From Nitrobacteraceae bacterium AZCC 2146 (GTDB taxonomy: Bacteria > Pseudomonadota > Alphaproteobacteria > Rhizobiales > Xanthobacteraceae), in assembly GCA_036924855.1 (NCBI GenBank), contig JBAGRP010000001.1, forward strand, positions 6,312,001-6,376,000: a stretch of DNA of 64,000 bases. The letters are read 5' to 3'. Of the stretch, positions 36,388 to 45,356 are shown one piece after another. Below the pieces are notes generated by a model. It was not told where the DNA came from, did no database searches, and worked only from the letters and a program-made list of their open reading frames with translations. The position numbers and the translations under genes are program-made. The first letter of the stretch is position 1. The number at the start of each line of letters is the position of its first letter.

Positions 36388-36924
36388 ATGTCCCGTCTTT
36401 CAGTCCCCAACCTCGAATCCGACGCCGGCGCGTCGGGCCAGGTCTATGCCCAGATCAAGAAGGCCATCGGCAGCGTGCCGAACACCTTCGCGGCCATCGC
36501 CGCCCACGGCCCCGCCGCCCTCAAGTCGGTCCTCGCCGCCGACGCCGTGCTCGCTGCGGGCAGCCTGACCAAGCGCGATCAGGAGGTCATCAAGCTCGTC
36601 ATCAGCGCCGCCGGGGGCTGCGACTACTGCGTGGCTGCCCACAACCATCTCGCCCAGCTCGCCGGGCTGAAGCCCGAGGTGCTCAAGCAGATCCGCGAGG
36701 GGCAGCCCACCGGCGACGCCAGGCGCGATGCGCTGGTCGGCTTCGTCCGCAAGCTCGCGCACTCCAGCGGCACCGTCAGTGACGAGGATTTCGCCGCGAT
36801 CAAGGCGGCGGGCTACAGCGACGCCCAGCTGGTGGAGATCAGCCTGGCTTTCGCGACCACCGTCTTCACCAACGTCTTCAACCGCATCAACGACACCGAG
36901 ATCGACTTCCCCGCAGTCGCGTGA
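36388..36924 (+). CDS. AhpD-like carboxymuconolactone decarboxylase-family protein
   Basis: The 178-residue protein has the AhpD motif G-C-D-Y-C-V-A-A-H (Cys78, Cys81, His85) in an all-helical fold, as in alkylhydroperoxidase-type proteins. GAAGGAG before ATG 36388 marks the start. It diverges from the cupin-AraC regulator and is followed after 44 bases by the DUF417 membrane gene, so the pair is likely one AraC-controlled operon for peroxide or electrophile defence. Confidence 0.9.
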   Translation: MSRLSVPNLESDAGASGQVYAQIKKAIGSVPNTFAAIAAHGPAALKSVLAADAVLAAGSLTKRDQEVIKLVISAAGGCDYCVAAHNHLAQLAGLKPEVLKQIREGQPTGDARRDALVGFVRKLAHSSGTVSDEDFAAIKAAGYSDAQLVEISLAFATTVFTNVFNRINDTEIDFPAVA

Positions 36925-36968
36925 AGCTGACCGCACTCCGTCAAATCTTCAATGAAAGGACCACGACT

Positions 36969-37475
36969 ATGACTACGCTTGCCAATACCACCCAAAGTAC
37001 ATTCGTCCGCGCCCTTCACAGGTCCGGCCTGCTTGCGGAGGATCTCGACTACCACATCGTCCGCGCGTCGATGGTGATCATGTTCTTATTCTTCGGCTAC
37101 CAGAAGTGGTTTCCGTACGAGTTCGAAAGACTGGTCCCGTTCATCAGCAACGGGCCGCTGATCTGGTGGCTCTATCCCGTGTTCGGCCACGCCGGCGCCA
37201 GCTATTTCCTGGGCGTCTCGGAGTTGACCTTCGGGTCCCTACTGCTTGCAGGCTTCTGGGACAAGCGGCTCGGCGTTCTTGGCGCCTTGGGCTCGACTGG
37301 CACCTTCATCGCGACGGTCACCATCATTCCGTTCATGCCGGAGGGCTGGGACGTCGCCGCAGGAGGCTTCCCTGCGATGACGGGCAACGTGCCCTTCCTG
37401 ATGAAGGACGTCGTTCTGCTCGCCGTCTCGCTCTACCTCCTGAGGCAGGACCTGGTTCGCCTGACGCGACAATAA
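36969..37475 (+). CDS. DUF417-family membrane protein (RclC/YkgB-like)
   Basis: The 168-residue protein has four hydrophobic helices. The first includes M-V-I-M-F-L-F-F-G-Y-Q-K-W-F and the segment F-I-S-N-G-P-L-I-W-W-L-Y-P-V-F-G is a hallmark of DUF417, the family of RclC, a reactive-chlorine-response inner-membrane protein. GAAAGGA precedes ATG 36969. Placement behind an AhpD-like gene and next to a cupin-AraC regulator agrees with a redox-stress role. The gene ends before two hairpins. Confidence 0.88.
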   Translation: MTTLANTTQSTFVRALHRSGLLAEDLDYHIVRASMVIMFLFFGYQKWFPYEFERLVPFISNGPLIWWLYPVFGHAGASYFLGVSELTFGSLLLAGFWDKRLGVLGALGSTGTFIATVTIIPFMPEGWDVAAGGFPAMTGNVPFLMKDVVLLAVSLYLLRQDLVRLTRQ

Positions 37476-37504
37476 GGTGGCACTCTGCTGCTGATGGCGA
37501 TGCG

Positions 37505-37557
37505 TCGCCGGCGAGCTTCCCGCTCGCCGGCGATTGCGCGTTCGGCAATGCCGAACG
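37505..37557 (+). terminator. Two consecutive hairpins after the DUF417 gene
   Basis: A perfect 12-bp stem TCGCCGGCGAGC / GCTCGCCGGCGA with loop TTCCC (37505-37533) is followed by a 9-bp stem CGTTCGGCA / TGCCGAACG (37539-37557). They lie 30 bases beyond the stop and probably end the transcript. No long T-run follows. Confidence 0.65.
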
Positions 37558-37924
37558 GGTGCGGCGGAGAATATGTTGAGGCCTGTCCAGAGGATCTTGA
37601 ACCTTGCATGTCGCCGCGAGACGATCGCGCCTTTCGAGGGTTGGGGGAACGATCAAACGCAAACGGCGGGCCGCCTCAGGCTGCGAGCAATTGCTCGGTC
37701 GGTCAGCTCGATGTTCGGAAGAGCATGGAGCGTTACAGCAAGCGGTTCGAGCGCGCAACGCAGCACTGAAACGGGTTCGTGGTGGTTGACGCCTAGAACT
37801 CCGCGGCGATCAAACTGTTCGCGCCTCCGGGTCTGGCAATTCCCATGTGATGCACTTGGTGAGCCAAGGTCAGCTTTCGAACAGAAAGCTGATGAGGGTC
37901 ACGCGATCAGCTATTTCCGACACT
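37558..37924. other. Intergenic region before repeat R1 copy B
   Basis: No gene is supported in these 370 bases. Several short open frames lack ribosome binding sites and family resemblance. Confidence 0.4.
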
Positions 37925-38010
37925 GGCACTTTTCGGACGTCACAACCGGACTCAGGGATGTCTGCTGTTGCAGCAAGAGCGGAAGTCGTGATTGCGTCGC
38001 CCGACTTCCG
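37925..38010 (+). repeat. Dispersed repeat R1, copy B (cut by IS1182)
   Basis: This copy matches copies A and C from GGCACTTTTCGGACGTCA to GCCCGACTTCCG, then stops where copies A and C continue AGTCTGACCC. The IS1182 left end starts six bases later, so the IS has inserted in or next to the repeat. Confidence 0.85.
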
Positions 38011-38015
38011 TTTTT

Positions 38016-39618
38016 GACCGATTGTGTTGATTTAGTTTGCGGTTGATCAACGTTGGCCGGCGTGATTCCATCCTTGTGTTGCTTTGCGGAGGGGCAGGAC
38101 GATGATGGGGATGCAGACGTCGCCGGCACGGCTGTTCTACGATTTCTGCCTCGATGACCACGTTCCCGGCGATCACCTGCTTCGTCGCATCGACCAGTTC
38201 CTCGAACTTGAGACGGTGCGCTCGGAACTAAAGCCGTTCTACAGCACCATTGGCCGCCCCTCGATTGATCCTGAGCTGATGATGCGGATGCTGATCGTCG
38301 GCTATTGCATGGGCATCCGATCCGAACGGCGGCTGTGCGATGAGGTCCATCTCAACCTGGCCTATCGCTGGTTTTGTCGTCTGGGGCTCGACGGCAAGGT
38401 GCCGGACCACTCCACCTTCTCGCGCAACCGCCATGGCCGGTTCCGGCAGAGTGATATCCTGCGGCATTTGTTCGAGGCGGTGGTGGGGCGGTGCCTGCGC
38501 GAAGGTCTTGTTGGCGGTGAGGGGTTCGCGGTGGACGCGAGCCTGATCGCAGCCGATGCCAACAAGCAGCGGTCCATCCCCGGAGATCAGTGGCGGGTCG
38601 ATGACCTTGGCGCCGATGCCGGGCAGGCTGTTCGCGAGTATCTGGCAACCCTGGACGATGCTGCTTTCGGCGCTGCCAGCGAGGTGACGCCGAAGTTCAT
38701 CTCGCCTTCGGATCCAGCCGCGCAGTGGACCGGCGCCCATAAGGGGCACGCCTTCTTCGCCTACGCAACCAACTACCTGATCGACACGGAGAACGCTGTC
38801 ATTCTCGACGTCGAAGCCAGCCGAGCCATCCGCCAGGCGGAGGTCGGAGCCTCACGCACTATGATCGATCGAACCACCAAACGCTTTGGCCTCAGGCCCC
38901 GGTACCTTGCTGCCGACAGCGCCTATGGCTCGGCTGCGAACCTGGCCTGGCTGGTCAAGGAGCGGCAGATCGAACCGCACATCCCGGTGTTCGACAAGTC
39001 CAACCGGACCGACGGCACCTTCTCGCGATCCGACTTCGTCTTCGACGCTGAACGCAACCACTACACCTGCCCACAGGGCAATTTGCTGGTGCAGTTCAGG
39101 CGAACCTTCGCGACGCCGCGCTCGGGCATCACCAAAGACGGAACGCGGCTATACCGATCGAGCAAGTCTGATTGCCAGGGCTGCGCCCTCAAGGCGAAGT
39201 GCTGTCCGAACACGCCGCAGCGCAAAGTGCCGCGTGACCTCGACGAAGATGCTCGTGATGTCGTCCGAGCTCTGGCAAACACGCCGGCCTACGAACGTTC
39301 GCGGCATCGCCGGAAGAAGATCGAGATGCTGTTCGCCCATCTCAAGCGCATCCTTAGACTCGGTCGCCTCAGATTGCGCGGCCCCAACGGCGCACGAGAC
39401 GAATTCCTCCTCGCCGCCACCGCCCAAAACCTGAGAAAGCTCGCAAAGCTTCGACCGATGCCGGCCGTCTGCCCTCTGGGGGCATGACGATGCACACGAT
39501 CAAGGGGCTGAGGCCTCCATGAACGGCCCGGATTAGAAACATCGCCTCTATAAATAGACGTGGGACCGGAAAGGACCGGCTCGAATGCAACGCGGCGACT
39601 AAATCAACAATATCGACC
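38016..39618 (+). mobile_element. IS1182-family insertion sequence
   Basis: A single transposase gene is flanked by imperfect inverted repeats. The left end (38016-38036) ends in TGTTGATTTAGT and the right end (39598-39618) read on the other strand ends in the same TTGTTGATTTAGT (17 of 21 positions match). The element looks intact. Confidence 0.8.
38102..39487 (+). CDS. IS1182-family transposase
   Basis: The 461-residue transposase starts M-M-G-M-Q-T-S-P-A-R-L-F-Y and has the conserved helical DUF772 domain (G-R-P-S-I-D-P-E-L-M-M-R-M-L-I-V-G-Y). The catalytic core follows (F-A-V-D-A-S-L-I-A-A-D-A-N, then L-A-A-D-S-A-Y-G-S) and a Cys-rich segment (C-Q-G-C-A-L-K-A-K-C-C). The C-terminal glutamate region is R-R-K-K-I-E-M-L-F-A-H-L-K. 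GGAGGGGCAGG precedes ATG 38102. Full length, so probably functional. Confidence 0.93.
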   Translation: MMGMQTSPARLFYDFCLDDHVPGDHLLRRIDQFLELETVRSELKPFYSTIGRPSIDPELMMRMLIVGYCMGIRSERRLCDEVHLNLAYRWFCRLGLDGKVPDHSTFSRNRHGRFRQSDILRHLFEAVVGRCLREGLVGGEGFAVDASLIAADANKQRSIPGDQWRVDDLGADAGQAVREYLATLDDAAFGAASEVTPKFISPSDPAAQWTGAHKGHAFFAYATNYLIDTENAVILDVEASRAIRQAEVGASRTMIDRTTKRFGLRPRYLAADSAYGSAANLAWLVKERQIEPHIPVFDKSNRTDGTFSRSDFVFDAERNHYTCPQGNLLVQFRRTFATPRSGITKDGTRLYRSSKSDCQGCALKAKCCPNTPQRKVPRDLDEDARDVVRALANTPAYERSRHRRKKIEMLFAHLKRILRLGRLRLRGPNGARDEFLLAATAQNLRKLAKLRPMPAVCPLGA

Positions 39619-40004
39619 CCAACCGGACATTAGACCGAGCCGCAATCCGGCCTCCCCCCTCCTCAAAGTGAGGACCGCACGATCGGACCGTGCTATTCTT
39701 GAACAGGCTCCCTCTCGCAGAGGATTTGAATTCGACGGCCACAAGGCATGGTTGCGTGCGGCGCGGGCTGCCCTGCGGCTCACCGGTTGGCTTTCGGTCC
39801 TCTTCGTCGCCCTTGGCCTTCGACGGCCTTCGGTAGTAAACTGGACGCGCTCTGTTGGACGATGATGTCGTCTTCGACCCAGTACGGACTGGCAATAGAC
39901 CTGAATGCGAAAGGCATAGGGCGCACTCAACGCTGAAATCCGAAAAATCGTGCCTTTCCGAAAAATCGTGCTAAGCGTCCTGCGATACATTGTGGGGAAG
40001 CACG
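39619..40004. other. Intergenic region
   Basis: Between the IS1182 right end and the small frame at 40005 there is no supportable gene. The repeated short motif A-A-A-A-A-T-C-G-T-G (twice around 39943-39970) is visible. The promoter of the following large regulator gene presumably lies here. Confidence 0.4.
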
Positions 40005-40154
40005 ATGTCGCTTTCTCTTACGGTGCGCCAAGGTCTTTTTCTTGCCGAGGATGTCTCCGCGGTGGTTCGCATCACACAACCACAGTTCGTCAAGACGGCG
40101 TTCGCCGGCGCTGCGTTCGACCGAGACCTGGCCTTCGCTTCGATCGTTGCTTGA
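40005..40154 (+). CDS. Possible 49-residue leader peptide
   Basis: ATG 40005 follows GGGGAAG at a good distance and opens a 49-residue frame (M-S-L-S-L-T-V-R-Q-G-L-F-L) ending 15 bases before the large regulator gene. The position and RBS suggest a co-transcribed small gene or leader. There is no homology I can name, so it may also be chance. Confidence 0.35.
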   Translation: MSLSLTVRQGLFLAEDVSAVVRITQPQFVKTAFAGAAFDRDLAFASIVA

Positions 40155-40169
40155 GGGACGCTATCACCT

Positions 40170-43007
40170 ATGGACGCTGTATCCTTTGGGCCATTCCGGC
40201 TGTATCCAGCGCAACGTCTTCTTGAAAAAGGGGAAGACCCCGTCAAGCTGGGCGCCAGAGCTTTCGATATTCTATTGGCGTTGGTCGAACGCGCCGGAGA
40301 AGTGGTCGCTCACAAGGATCTCATTGCCAAGGTTTGGCCGAACGTCATTGTGGAAGAAATCAGTCTCCGCGTGCACATCGCTTCTCTGCGCAAAGCGCTC
40401 GATGGAGGACAATCCGGCGGGCGTTACATCACCAACGTGACTGGCCGCGGTTATTGTTTTAGCGCCCCTGTTTCGTACGAACGCTCCACGCCGGATGTCA
40501 AATCGCCGCTCGACACACCGATCTATAATCTTCCCCAACGTTTGGCTCACATGCGAGGGCGCGACGATACCGTCCGGTTCATCAGCGAAAAGCTCGTCAC
40601 CGAGCGTTTCATCACCATCGTTGGGCACGGCGGCATGGGCAAGACAACCGTCGCGCTGTCCGTTGCGCATGCGCTGTTGACCGAATTCAGCGGTGCTGTG
40701 TGTTTTGCGGACCTTGGGACGATCAGTGATCCGCGCCTACTTGCGGGCACCGTGGCGTCAGCGTTTGGCCTTCCCGTACAATCGGAAGATCCAATCCCCG
40801 CCCTCGTTGCTCACATTGGAGGAAAGCGGACACTTCTCGTACTCGATAGTTCCGAACATCTAATCACCGAGGTAGCCGCAATGGCGCAGAGGCTTTTTGA
40901 AGAGGCTCCGAGTCTGCACATTTTGGCAACGAGCCGTGAAGCGCTGCGCGCGCATGGGGAACACGTTTATCGGCTGTCGCCACTCGATAGCCCGCCTGAT
41001 CGCCAAGACATTACGGCGGACGAAGCGCTCGCGTTTCCGGCCGTACAAGTATTTCTTGAACGCGTAGCGGCCAACGGAATGCCGATACAGTTGACCGACG
41101 AAGACGCTCCGATTGTCGGAAGCATTTGCCGTAAACTCGGTGGCGTGGCGCTGGCCATCGAGCTCACGGCCGGTCGGGTTGAAGCATATGGCATACGGCG
41201 CACTGCGGAGCTGCTCGACAGCCAATTCTCTCTGCTTTGGCCAGGACGCCGGACTGCGCCGCCCAGACATCAGACCCTGAACGCAACGCTGGATTGGAGC
41301 TATAACCTGCTTTCCGATCTCGAACGGCTGGTGCTGCGACGATTGTCCGTATTCGTCGGCGGCTTCACCCTCGACGTCGCGCAGAAGATTGTCGGAACGC
41401 CCGATCTCGAAGAGGCCAAGGTCCATAACGCGATCGCGGAGTTGGTCGCAAAATCGCTTACCTCAACTGATATGTCTAGGCCGATCCCGCGCTATCGACT
41501 GCTCGATACCACACGTACCTATGCCTCCACAAAACTGAGCGATACTGGCGAAAGCGAGCTGTTAAGGCGGCGACATGCCCTTTGTTATCGCAACATTCTC
41601 GAGAACGCGGCGGATCAGGAGACTGTCTATCAAGACCATGCCGGCATAGCCGCCACAGACGTCGATAACATCCGGGCCGCACTGAATTGGGCCTTTGGCC
41701 CAAGCGGCGATCCATCGGTCGGCGTCGACTTGGCGGCTTATTCGGCATCTCTATGGTATGGCAAAGCGCTTTTGACCGAGTATCGCCACTGGGCAGAAGT
41801 AGCAGCGGCCGCGGCAGCAGCGGATACGGGCACTCCTCCAACGCAAAAACAGCTCTCCATACAGATGGCGCTCGCAAGTACCGTGCTGTTTACGAACGGT
41901 GCATCGGATCAGGTCAAAGTGTTCGGGGCCAAGGCCTTGGAGCTGGCTATCAGTCTTAACGATATAAAGGGGGAAGTATCCGCATATTTGGCCCTTTGGG
42001 GACAAGCGGTGCGGACGCCTTACTATCAAGAGGCATTAGACATTGCAGAAAGATGTGCCGACACGGCCAAGAAGATTGCCGATCCTGGACTCAGGTCGAT
42101 GGCGGAGTGGATGCTCGGCATAACCAAGCATCGCCTAGGATGTCATACGGAGGCCCGCCTGCATCTTCAGCGTTCGCTCTATACCGACACCGAAACATCC
42201 CGGCACGCGCAGCTCAGGCAAGTCGGCTATGATCGCCGTACCGACACCCTTGCTACGCTTTCCAATCTGCTTTGGCTTCAGGGATTGCCCAAGCAGGCGG
42301 AGAGAATGGGTGCGCGTGCGATCGAGACCGCAACGACGCTTGGTTTCCCCGTTCCCATTAGCGTGGCGAAGGCGTGGACCATCCTTAACAGATATCTATC
42401 GGGAATCGATATCGATGCCATCGAAAATGACGCGCTCGAACTTGCGGAGCATGGGAGAGCCCATGCTGCCGGCGGCTATCAGGGGATTGGTCTTTGTATA
42501 TTGGGGTTGTGCCAGGCCCAACGGGGGCAATATGACGACGCGCCGATGCTCGTCAGCGAAGGTCTCAAACTGCTTGCGGACGGCCAGTATGGAATCTTCC
42601 ATTCGGCGTTCCGTACGGAACTCATCCTGGCCGCAATCAATGCGGACCGGTACAACGACGCTTCAACCTGGATGGCGAAGATCGATGCGGAAGACCAGGG
42701 CCCCGAGCATTGGTGGACACCTGAAATCCTTCGCGCGAGGGGTGCACTTGCGCTGGGCGTGGATAAAGATGTCGCTAAAGCAGAAAGCCTATTTCTGCAA
42801 TCGATTGCGCTCGCGCAGAAGCAGGGGGCTCTTGCCTGGGAGTTGAGGACAGCGCTGGCTTTGAGTGAACTTTGGGCAAGCCGAGGTCGGGGGAAAGATG
42901 CGCTGACTCTGCTGCCCGCCATTTGTGACCGGTTCACTGAAGGGATCGAAACGGCAAATTTGTCGAAAGCTCAGCATCTCCTCGGCGATCTAAGATCGTC
43001 TGCTTAG
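40170..43007 (+). CDS. Winged-helix / STAND-type ATPase / TPR regulator
   Basis: The 945-residue protein joins an OmpR-type winged helix (residues 5-98, with L-R-V-H-I-A-S-L-R-K-A-L and G-R-G-Y-C-F), a STAND/NB-ARC-like NTPase (Walker A V-G-H-G-G-M-G-K-T-T at 151-160; Walker B T-L-L-V-L-D-S-S-E-H) and a long TPR-like helical region (about 450-940). Such proteins are transcription regulators that change state on ligand or nucleotide binding; some STAND NTPases are immune sensors. A paralogue with the same layout but a frameshift lies at 56193-59046. Repeat R1 copy C begins ten bases after its stop. The regulated genes are unknown. Confidence 0.88.
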   Translation: MDAVSFGPFRLYPAQRLLEKGEDPVKLGARAFDILLALVERAGEVVAHKDLIAKVWPNVIVEEISLRVHIASLRKALDGGQSGGRYITNVTGRGYCFSAPVSYERSTPDVKSPLDTPIYNLPQRLAHMRGRDDTVRFISEKLVTERFITIVGHGGMGKTTVALSVAHALLTEFSGAVCFADLGTISDPRLLAGTVASAFGLPVQSEDPIPALVAHIGGKRTLLVLDSSEHLITEVAAMAQRLFEEAPSLHILATSREALRAHGEHVYRLSPLDSPPDRQDITADEALAFPAVQVFLERVAANGMPIQLTDEDAPIVGSICRKLGGVALAIELTAGRVEAYGIRRTAELLDSQFSLLWPGRRTAPPRHQTLNATLDWSYNLLSDLERLVLRRLSVFVGGFTLDVAQKIVGTPDLEEAKVHNAIAELVAKSLTSTDMSRPIPRYRLLDTTRTYASTKLSDTGESELLRRRHALCYRNILENAADQETVYQDHAGIAATDVDNIRAALNWAFGPSGDPSVGVDLAAYSASLWYGKALLTEYRHWAEVAAAAAAADTGTPPTQKQLSIQMALASTVLFTNGASDQVKVFGAKALELAISLNDIKGEVSAYLALWGQAVRTPYYQEALDIAERCADTAKKIADPGLRSMAEWMLGITKHRLGCHTEARLHLQRSLYTDTETSRHAQLRQVGYDRRTDTLATLSNLLWLQGLPKQAERMGARAIETATTLGFPVPISVAKAWTILNRYLSGIDIDAIENDALELAEHGRAHAAGGYQGIGLCILGLCQAQRGQYDDAPMLVSEGLKLLADGQYGIFHSAFRTELILAAINADRYNDASTWMAKIDAEDQGPEHWWTPEILRARGALALGVDKDVAKAESLFLQSIALAQKQGALAWELRTALALSELWASRGRGKDALTLLPAICDRFTEGIETANLSKAQHLLGDLRSSA

Positions 43008-43016
43008 TCCGCTGTT

Positions 43017-43120
43017 GGCACTTTTCGGACGTCATAACCGGACTCAGGAATATCTGCTGTTGCAGCAAGAGCGGAAGTTGTGATTGCGTCGCCCGACTTC
43101 CGAGTCTGACCCTGAGCGGA
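43017..43120 (+). repeat. Dispersed repeat R1, copy C
   Basis: It matches copies A and B through CTGCTGTTGCAGCAAGAGCG and continues into CGAGTCTGACCCTGAGCGGA like copy A. It starts only ten bases after the stop of the winged-helix/NTPase gene. Confidence 0.85.
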
Positions 43121-43274
43121 AGTCCTTTCCCAAACAGTCTGAAAATGGATCAGCTCTGCTGACGCTCCCTCGCTCGCTGGGCTCCGCGCAACACGGGGCT
43201 GCTTAGTGTTGAAGTCTTCTTGCTCAAGTGTTCCTCAAGATATAGCCTGCTTGTGAATCGGCGTAGCCTTTGAT

Positions 43275-43379
43275 CCCCGATCGGCGCCCAAGGCTAACCC
43301 CACCCGAGGCAACATAAGCGCTGTAAATTACTCCAGATTTTGCCATGGCACGGGGGTCAGTGTTGGACGCCGATCGGGG
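43275..43379. mobile_element. Short IS21-end element (MITE-like)
   Basis: The two ends CCCCGATCGGCGCCCAAGG (43275) and ...TTGGACGCCGATCGGGG (to 43379) are inverted relative to each other and resemble the ends of the IS21 at 16000-18412 (GATCGGCGTCCAA). Only about 55 bases separate them, so this is an internally deleted, non-autonomous derivative. It abuts and truncates the IS630 gene to its right. Confidence 0.68.
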
Positions 43380-43380
43380 T

Positions 43381-43812
43381 CAACATTCGGAGCCGAAACA
43401 CAGCTGGAGGACGCTGACCTTCCTCGCTGCTCTGCGTCATGACCGTATCGAAGCCCCTTGCGTGATCGACGGCCCGATCAACGGCGAAAGCTTCCTGGCC
43501 TATGTCGAGCAGGTTCTGGTGCCTGCGCTTAAGCCCGGCGACATCGTCATCATCGACAATCTCGGCAGCCACAAAGGCAAGGCCGTGCGCCGGGCCATCC
43601 GAGCCGCTGGCGCCAAGCTGTTCTTCCTGCCGCCCTACAGTCCAGACCTCAACCCGATCGAACAGGTCTTCGCCAAGCTAAAGACCTTGCTTCGTAAGGC
43701 TGCAGAACGCACCACTGAGGCTGTTTGGCGGCGGATCGGAGCCTTGCTCGCTTACTTCACACCGCTCGAATGCGCCAACTACTTCGCTAACGCTGGATAC
43801 GCTTCAGCATGA
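43381..43812 (+). pseudogene. IS630-family transposase, C-terminal fragment
   Basis: From [11 protein letters not shown] the frame encodes the DDE_3 core of IS630 transposases with the second Asp ([11 protein letters not shown]) and the Glu in [11 protein letters not shown]. The first catalytic Asp and the N-terminal HTH are missing because the left side is replaced by the IS21-end element; the frame's ATG (43345) belongs to that element. Only about 140 of some 330 residues remain. Confidence 0.85.
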
Positions 43813-43967
43813 AACAATCATGCTCTAGAACGCTTTCGACGTTCTCGGCGAGGATCGTCTCTCGGGTCTTCGCGCTATTCCATTCATCAGCTTTAAAAAA
43901 TAATTCAACGTTTATCTTTGACGCGTCAACCGAGCGCTCCAGACGATCGTATCATGTTGCGAACGGC

Positions 43968-44037
43968 CGCGTGTGGCGGATACTGTTGAAAAGGTCGAAA
44001 ATCTATCGGTCAACAAAATCTCGCTAAAACCCGCGTT
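43968..44037 (+). repeat. Dispersed repeat R2, copy 2
   Basis: It shares TACTGTTGAAAAGGTCGAAA and CAAAATCTCGC with copy 1 at 608-678, in the same orientation. A 5'-truncated kinase fragment starts at its right edge, mirroring the situation at copy 1. Confidence 0.7.
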
Positions 44038-44263
44038 CGATCTCTCCAGCGATGCCGGCGGCTCGGATTGATCGTCCACGGGCTCGTAACCAATGCCGCG
44101 AAGCATGCGTGCTTCGAGGCGCGGACCGGAGAAATCAAGATTGTCCTGCCAACAGCCGTCCGGCGCGCAGGCGAAGCTCATCATCAATCATTTGACGCAT
44201 GATGCCGCGTCGCGCACGCAATCGAAAGCCGGATTGCGCGGGTGCGAGATTCTCACCGAGCAG
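44035..44263 (+). pseudogene. HWE/HisKA_2 histidine kinase remnant
   Basis: The frame L-Q-R-C-R-R-L-G-L-I-V-H-G-L-V-T-N-A-A-K-H-A is the N-box of an HWE-type histidine kinase ATPase domain (normally V-H-E-L-V-T-N-A). The next strand (G-E-I-K-I-V-L) follows, after which frame is lost; a G-box-like end (G-C-E-I-L-T-E-Q-L-A-G) can be read in another frame, running into the converging gene on the opposite strand. Everything upstream of the N-box is missing at repeat R2. Confidence 0.65.
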
Positions 44264-45196
44264 CTAGCTGGGCCGGGGGATGCCAAAGAGCGCGCTCGCA
44301 TCGTTGCGTCCGAGTCCAAGAATGGCATTCAGCTTTTTCCTCGTGAGGAGGGGCGCGTTCGCCCGTCGCCGTTCATCGTGATTGCCTCCATTGTGCAGGA
44401 AAAGAGCATGAACATGGCCGGCCGAACGTTTTCCCCCGTATTGAAAAGCGTTCTCAAGATACGCAGACGGATCAGCCTGCTCTTCGATGAGAAACCGCAT
44501 CAGGGAGACCGCATACACGCTGCCGTCTTGCAGGAGGAGAAGGTGTTCATCCAACGCCGTAACCAGTCTGTGCGTGCAGGCAATAAGGGTCGAGAGGTCC
44601 GATAGATTGGGTGGTTCACCTGCGTCAAACCTGGCAATCGCTGCAGCAATGTCCGCTCCCCCATGTTCTTTCTTGAAGAAGCCTGCCTTGGCGAGCAGCC
44701 CCTTCCGCGCTTTATGCGAGAGAGTATCCTTCGAACTTCGATGGACAAATCGGTTTCGCCATGTCGCCAGCAGTTCAATCGCAAAGACGTACTGCGCGGG
44801 CACCACCTTCGGATAGTGGCCACATAGGGAAGCTACGCGCTCAAAGAGGGTAGGCCGTCGTTCGAGCTTGGGGCGCCGGCGGCCATTCAGGTCGTCGTGT
44901 AGCCCTTCCGCGACGAGGCCTGGTATACGCGTAAGCACCCGCAAGTAGCGATCAAGCCCGTCTACGACTGCGACTATGGTGCTTCGTAGCGTGAAATGCC
45001 GCGTCTCGATCCATTCCGCGTTGGCCGCCGGCAGCGTCCAGGGCAGGACAAGGTCGGGTGGTCGCACGGGCGTTGCTGTTTTTAATGTCTCCAACGCCAC
45101 AAGCTGCGTATTCAAGAAACGGTTTGCATTGCCCGAGACCTGCCGGAACGCCATGAGGGCCGGAGTTATTTCAAAGGATAACGATGCTTCGCTCAT
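44264..45196 (-). CDS. HEPN-motif protein 1 (unknown function, candidate defence)
   Basis: The protein is 310 residues from ATG 45196 (322 from a GTG at 45232). It is mostly helical. Residues 147-152 (from ATG) read R-N-R-F-V-H within L-L-A-T-W-R-N-R-F-V-H-R-S-S, the R-N-x3-H signature of HEPN ribonucleases. The surrounding V-F-A-I-E-L-L-A-T-W helix is compatible with a HEPN fold. It lies 160 bases downstream of a second protein with the same signature and in the same direction. I do not recognise a named family. HEPN proteins are often toxins or abortive-infection nucleases; that role here is inference. Confidence 0.65.
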   Translation of the reverse strand: MSEASLSFEITPALMAFRQVSGNANRFLNTQLVALETLKTATPVRPPDLVLPWTLPAANAEWIETRHFTLRSTIVAVVDGLDRYLRVLTRIPGLVAEGLHDDLNGRRRPKLERRPTLFERVASLCGHYPKVVPAQYVFAIELLATWRNRFVHRSSKDTLSHKARKGLLAKAGFFKKEHGGADIAAAIARFDAGEPPNLSDLSTLIACTHRLVTALDEHLLLLQDGSVYAVSLMRFLIEEQADPSAYLENAFQYGGKRSAGHVHALFLHNGGNHDERRRANAPLLTRKKLNAILGLGRNDASALFGIPRPS

Positions 45197-45356
45197 ATTC
45201 TTCTTTGCCGTGCCATGCCAAAGTCCGAGCACCGGTATCGCTCGCGTGTCCCGGCGATCGCGTGCTCGTGGATAGGCTCCCGGCGAGCAATGACCTGCTC
45301 ACTATCGCGGAGCACGTACCGCATCTTACCACGGCCGTCCGCAGCCTAAAGCTGTA

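Noticed and set aside
43345..43380. ATG and first dozen residues of the IS630 frame
   Set aside because: These bases belong to the IS21-end element, so they are not the natural transposase start.
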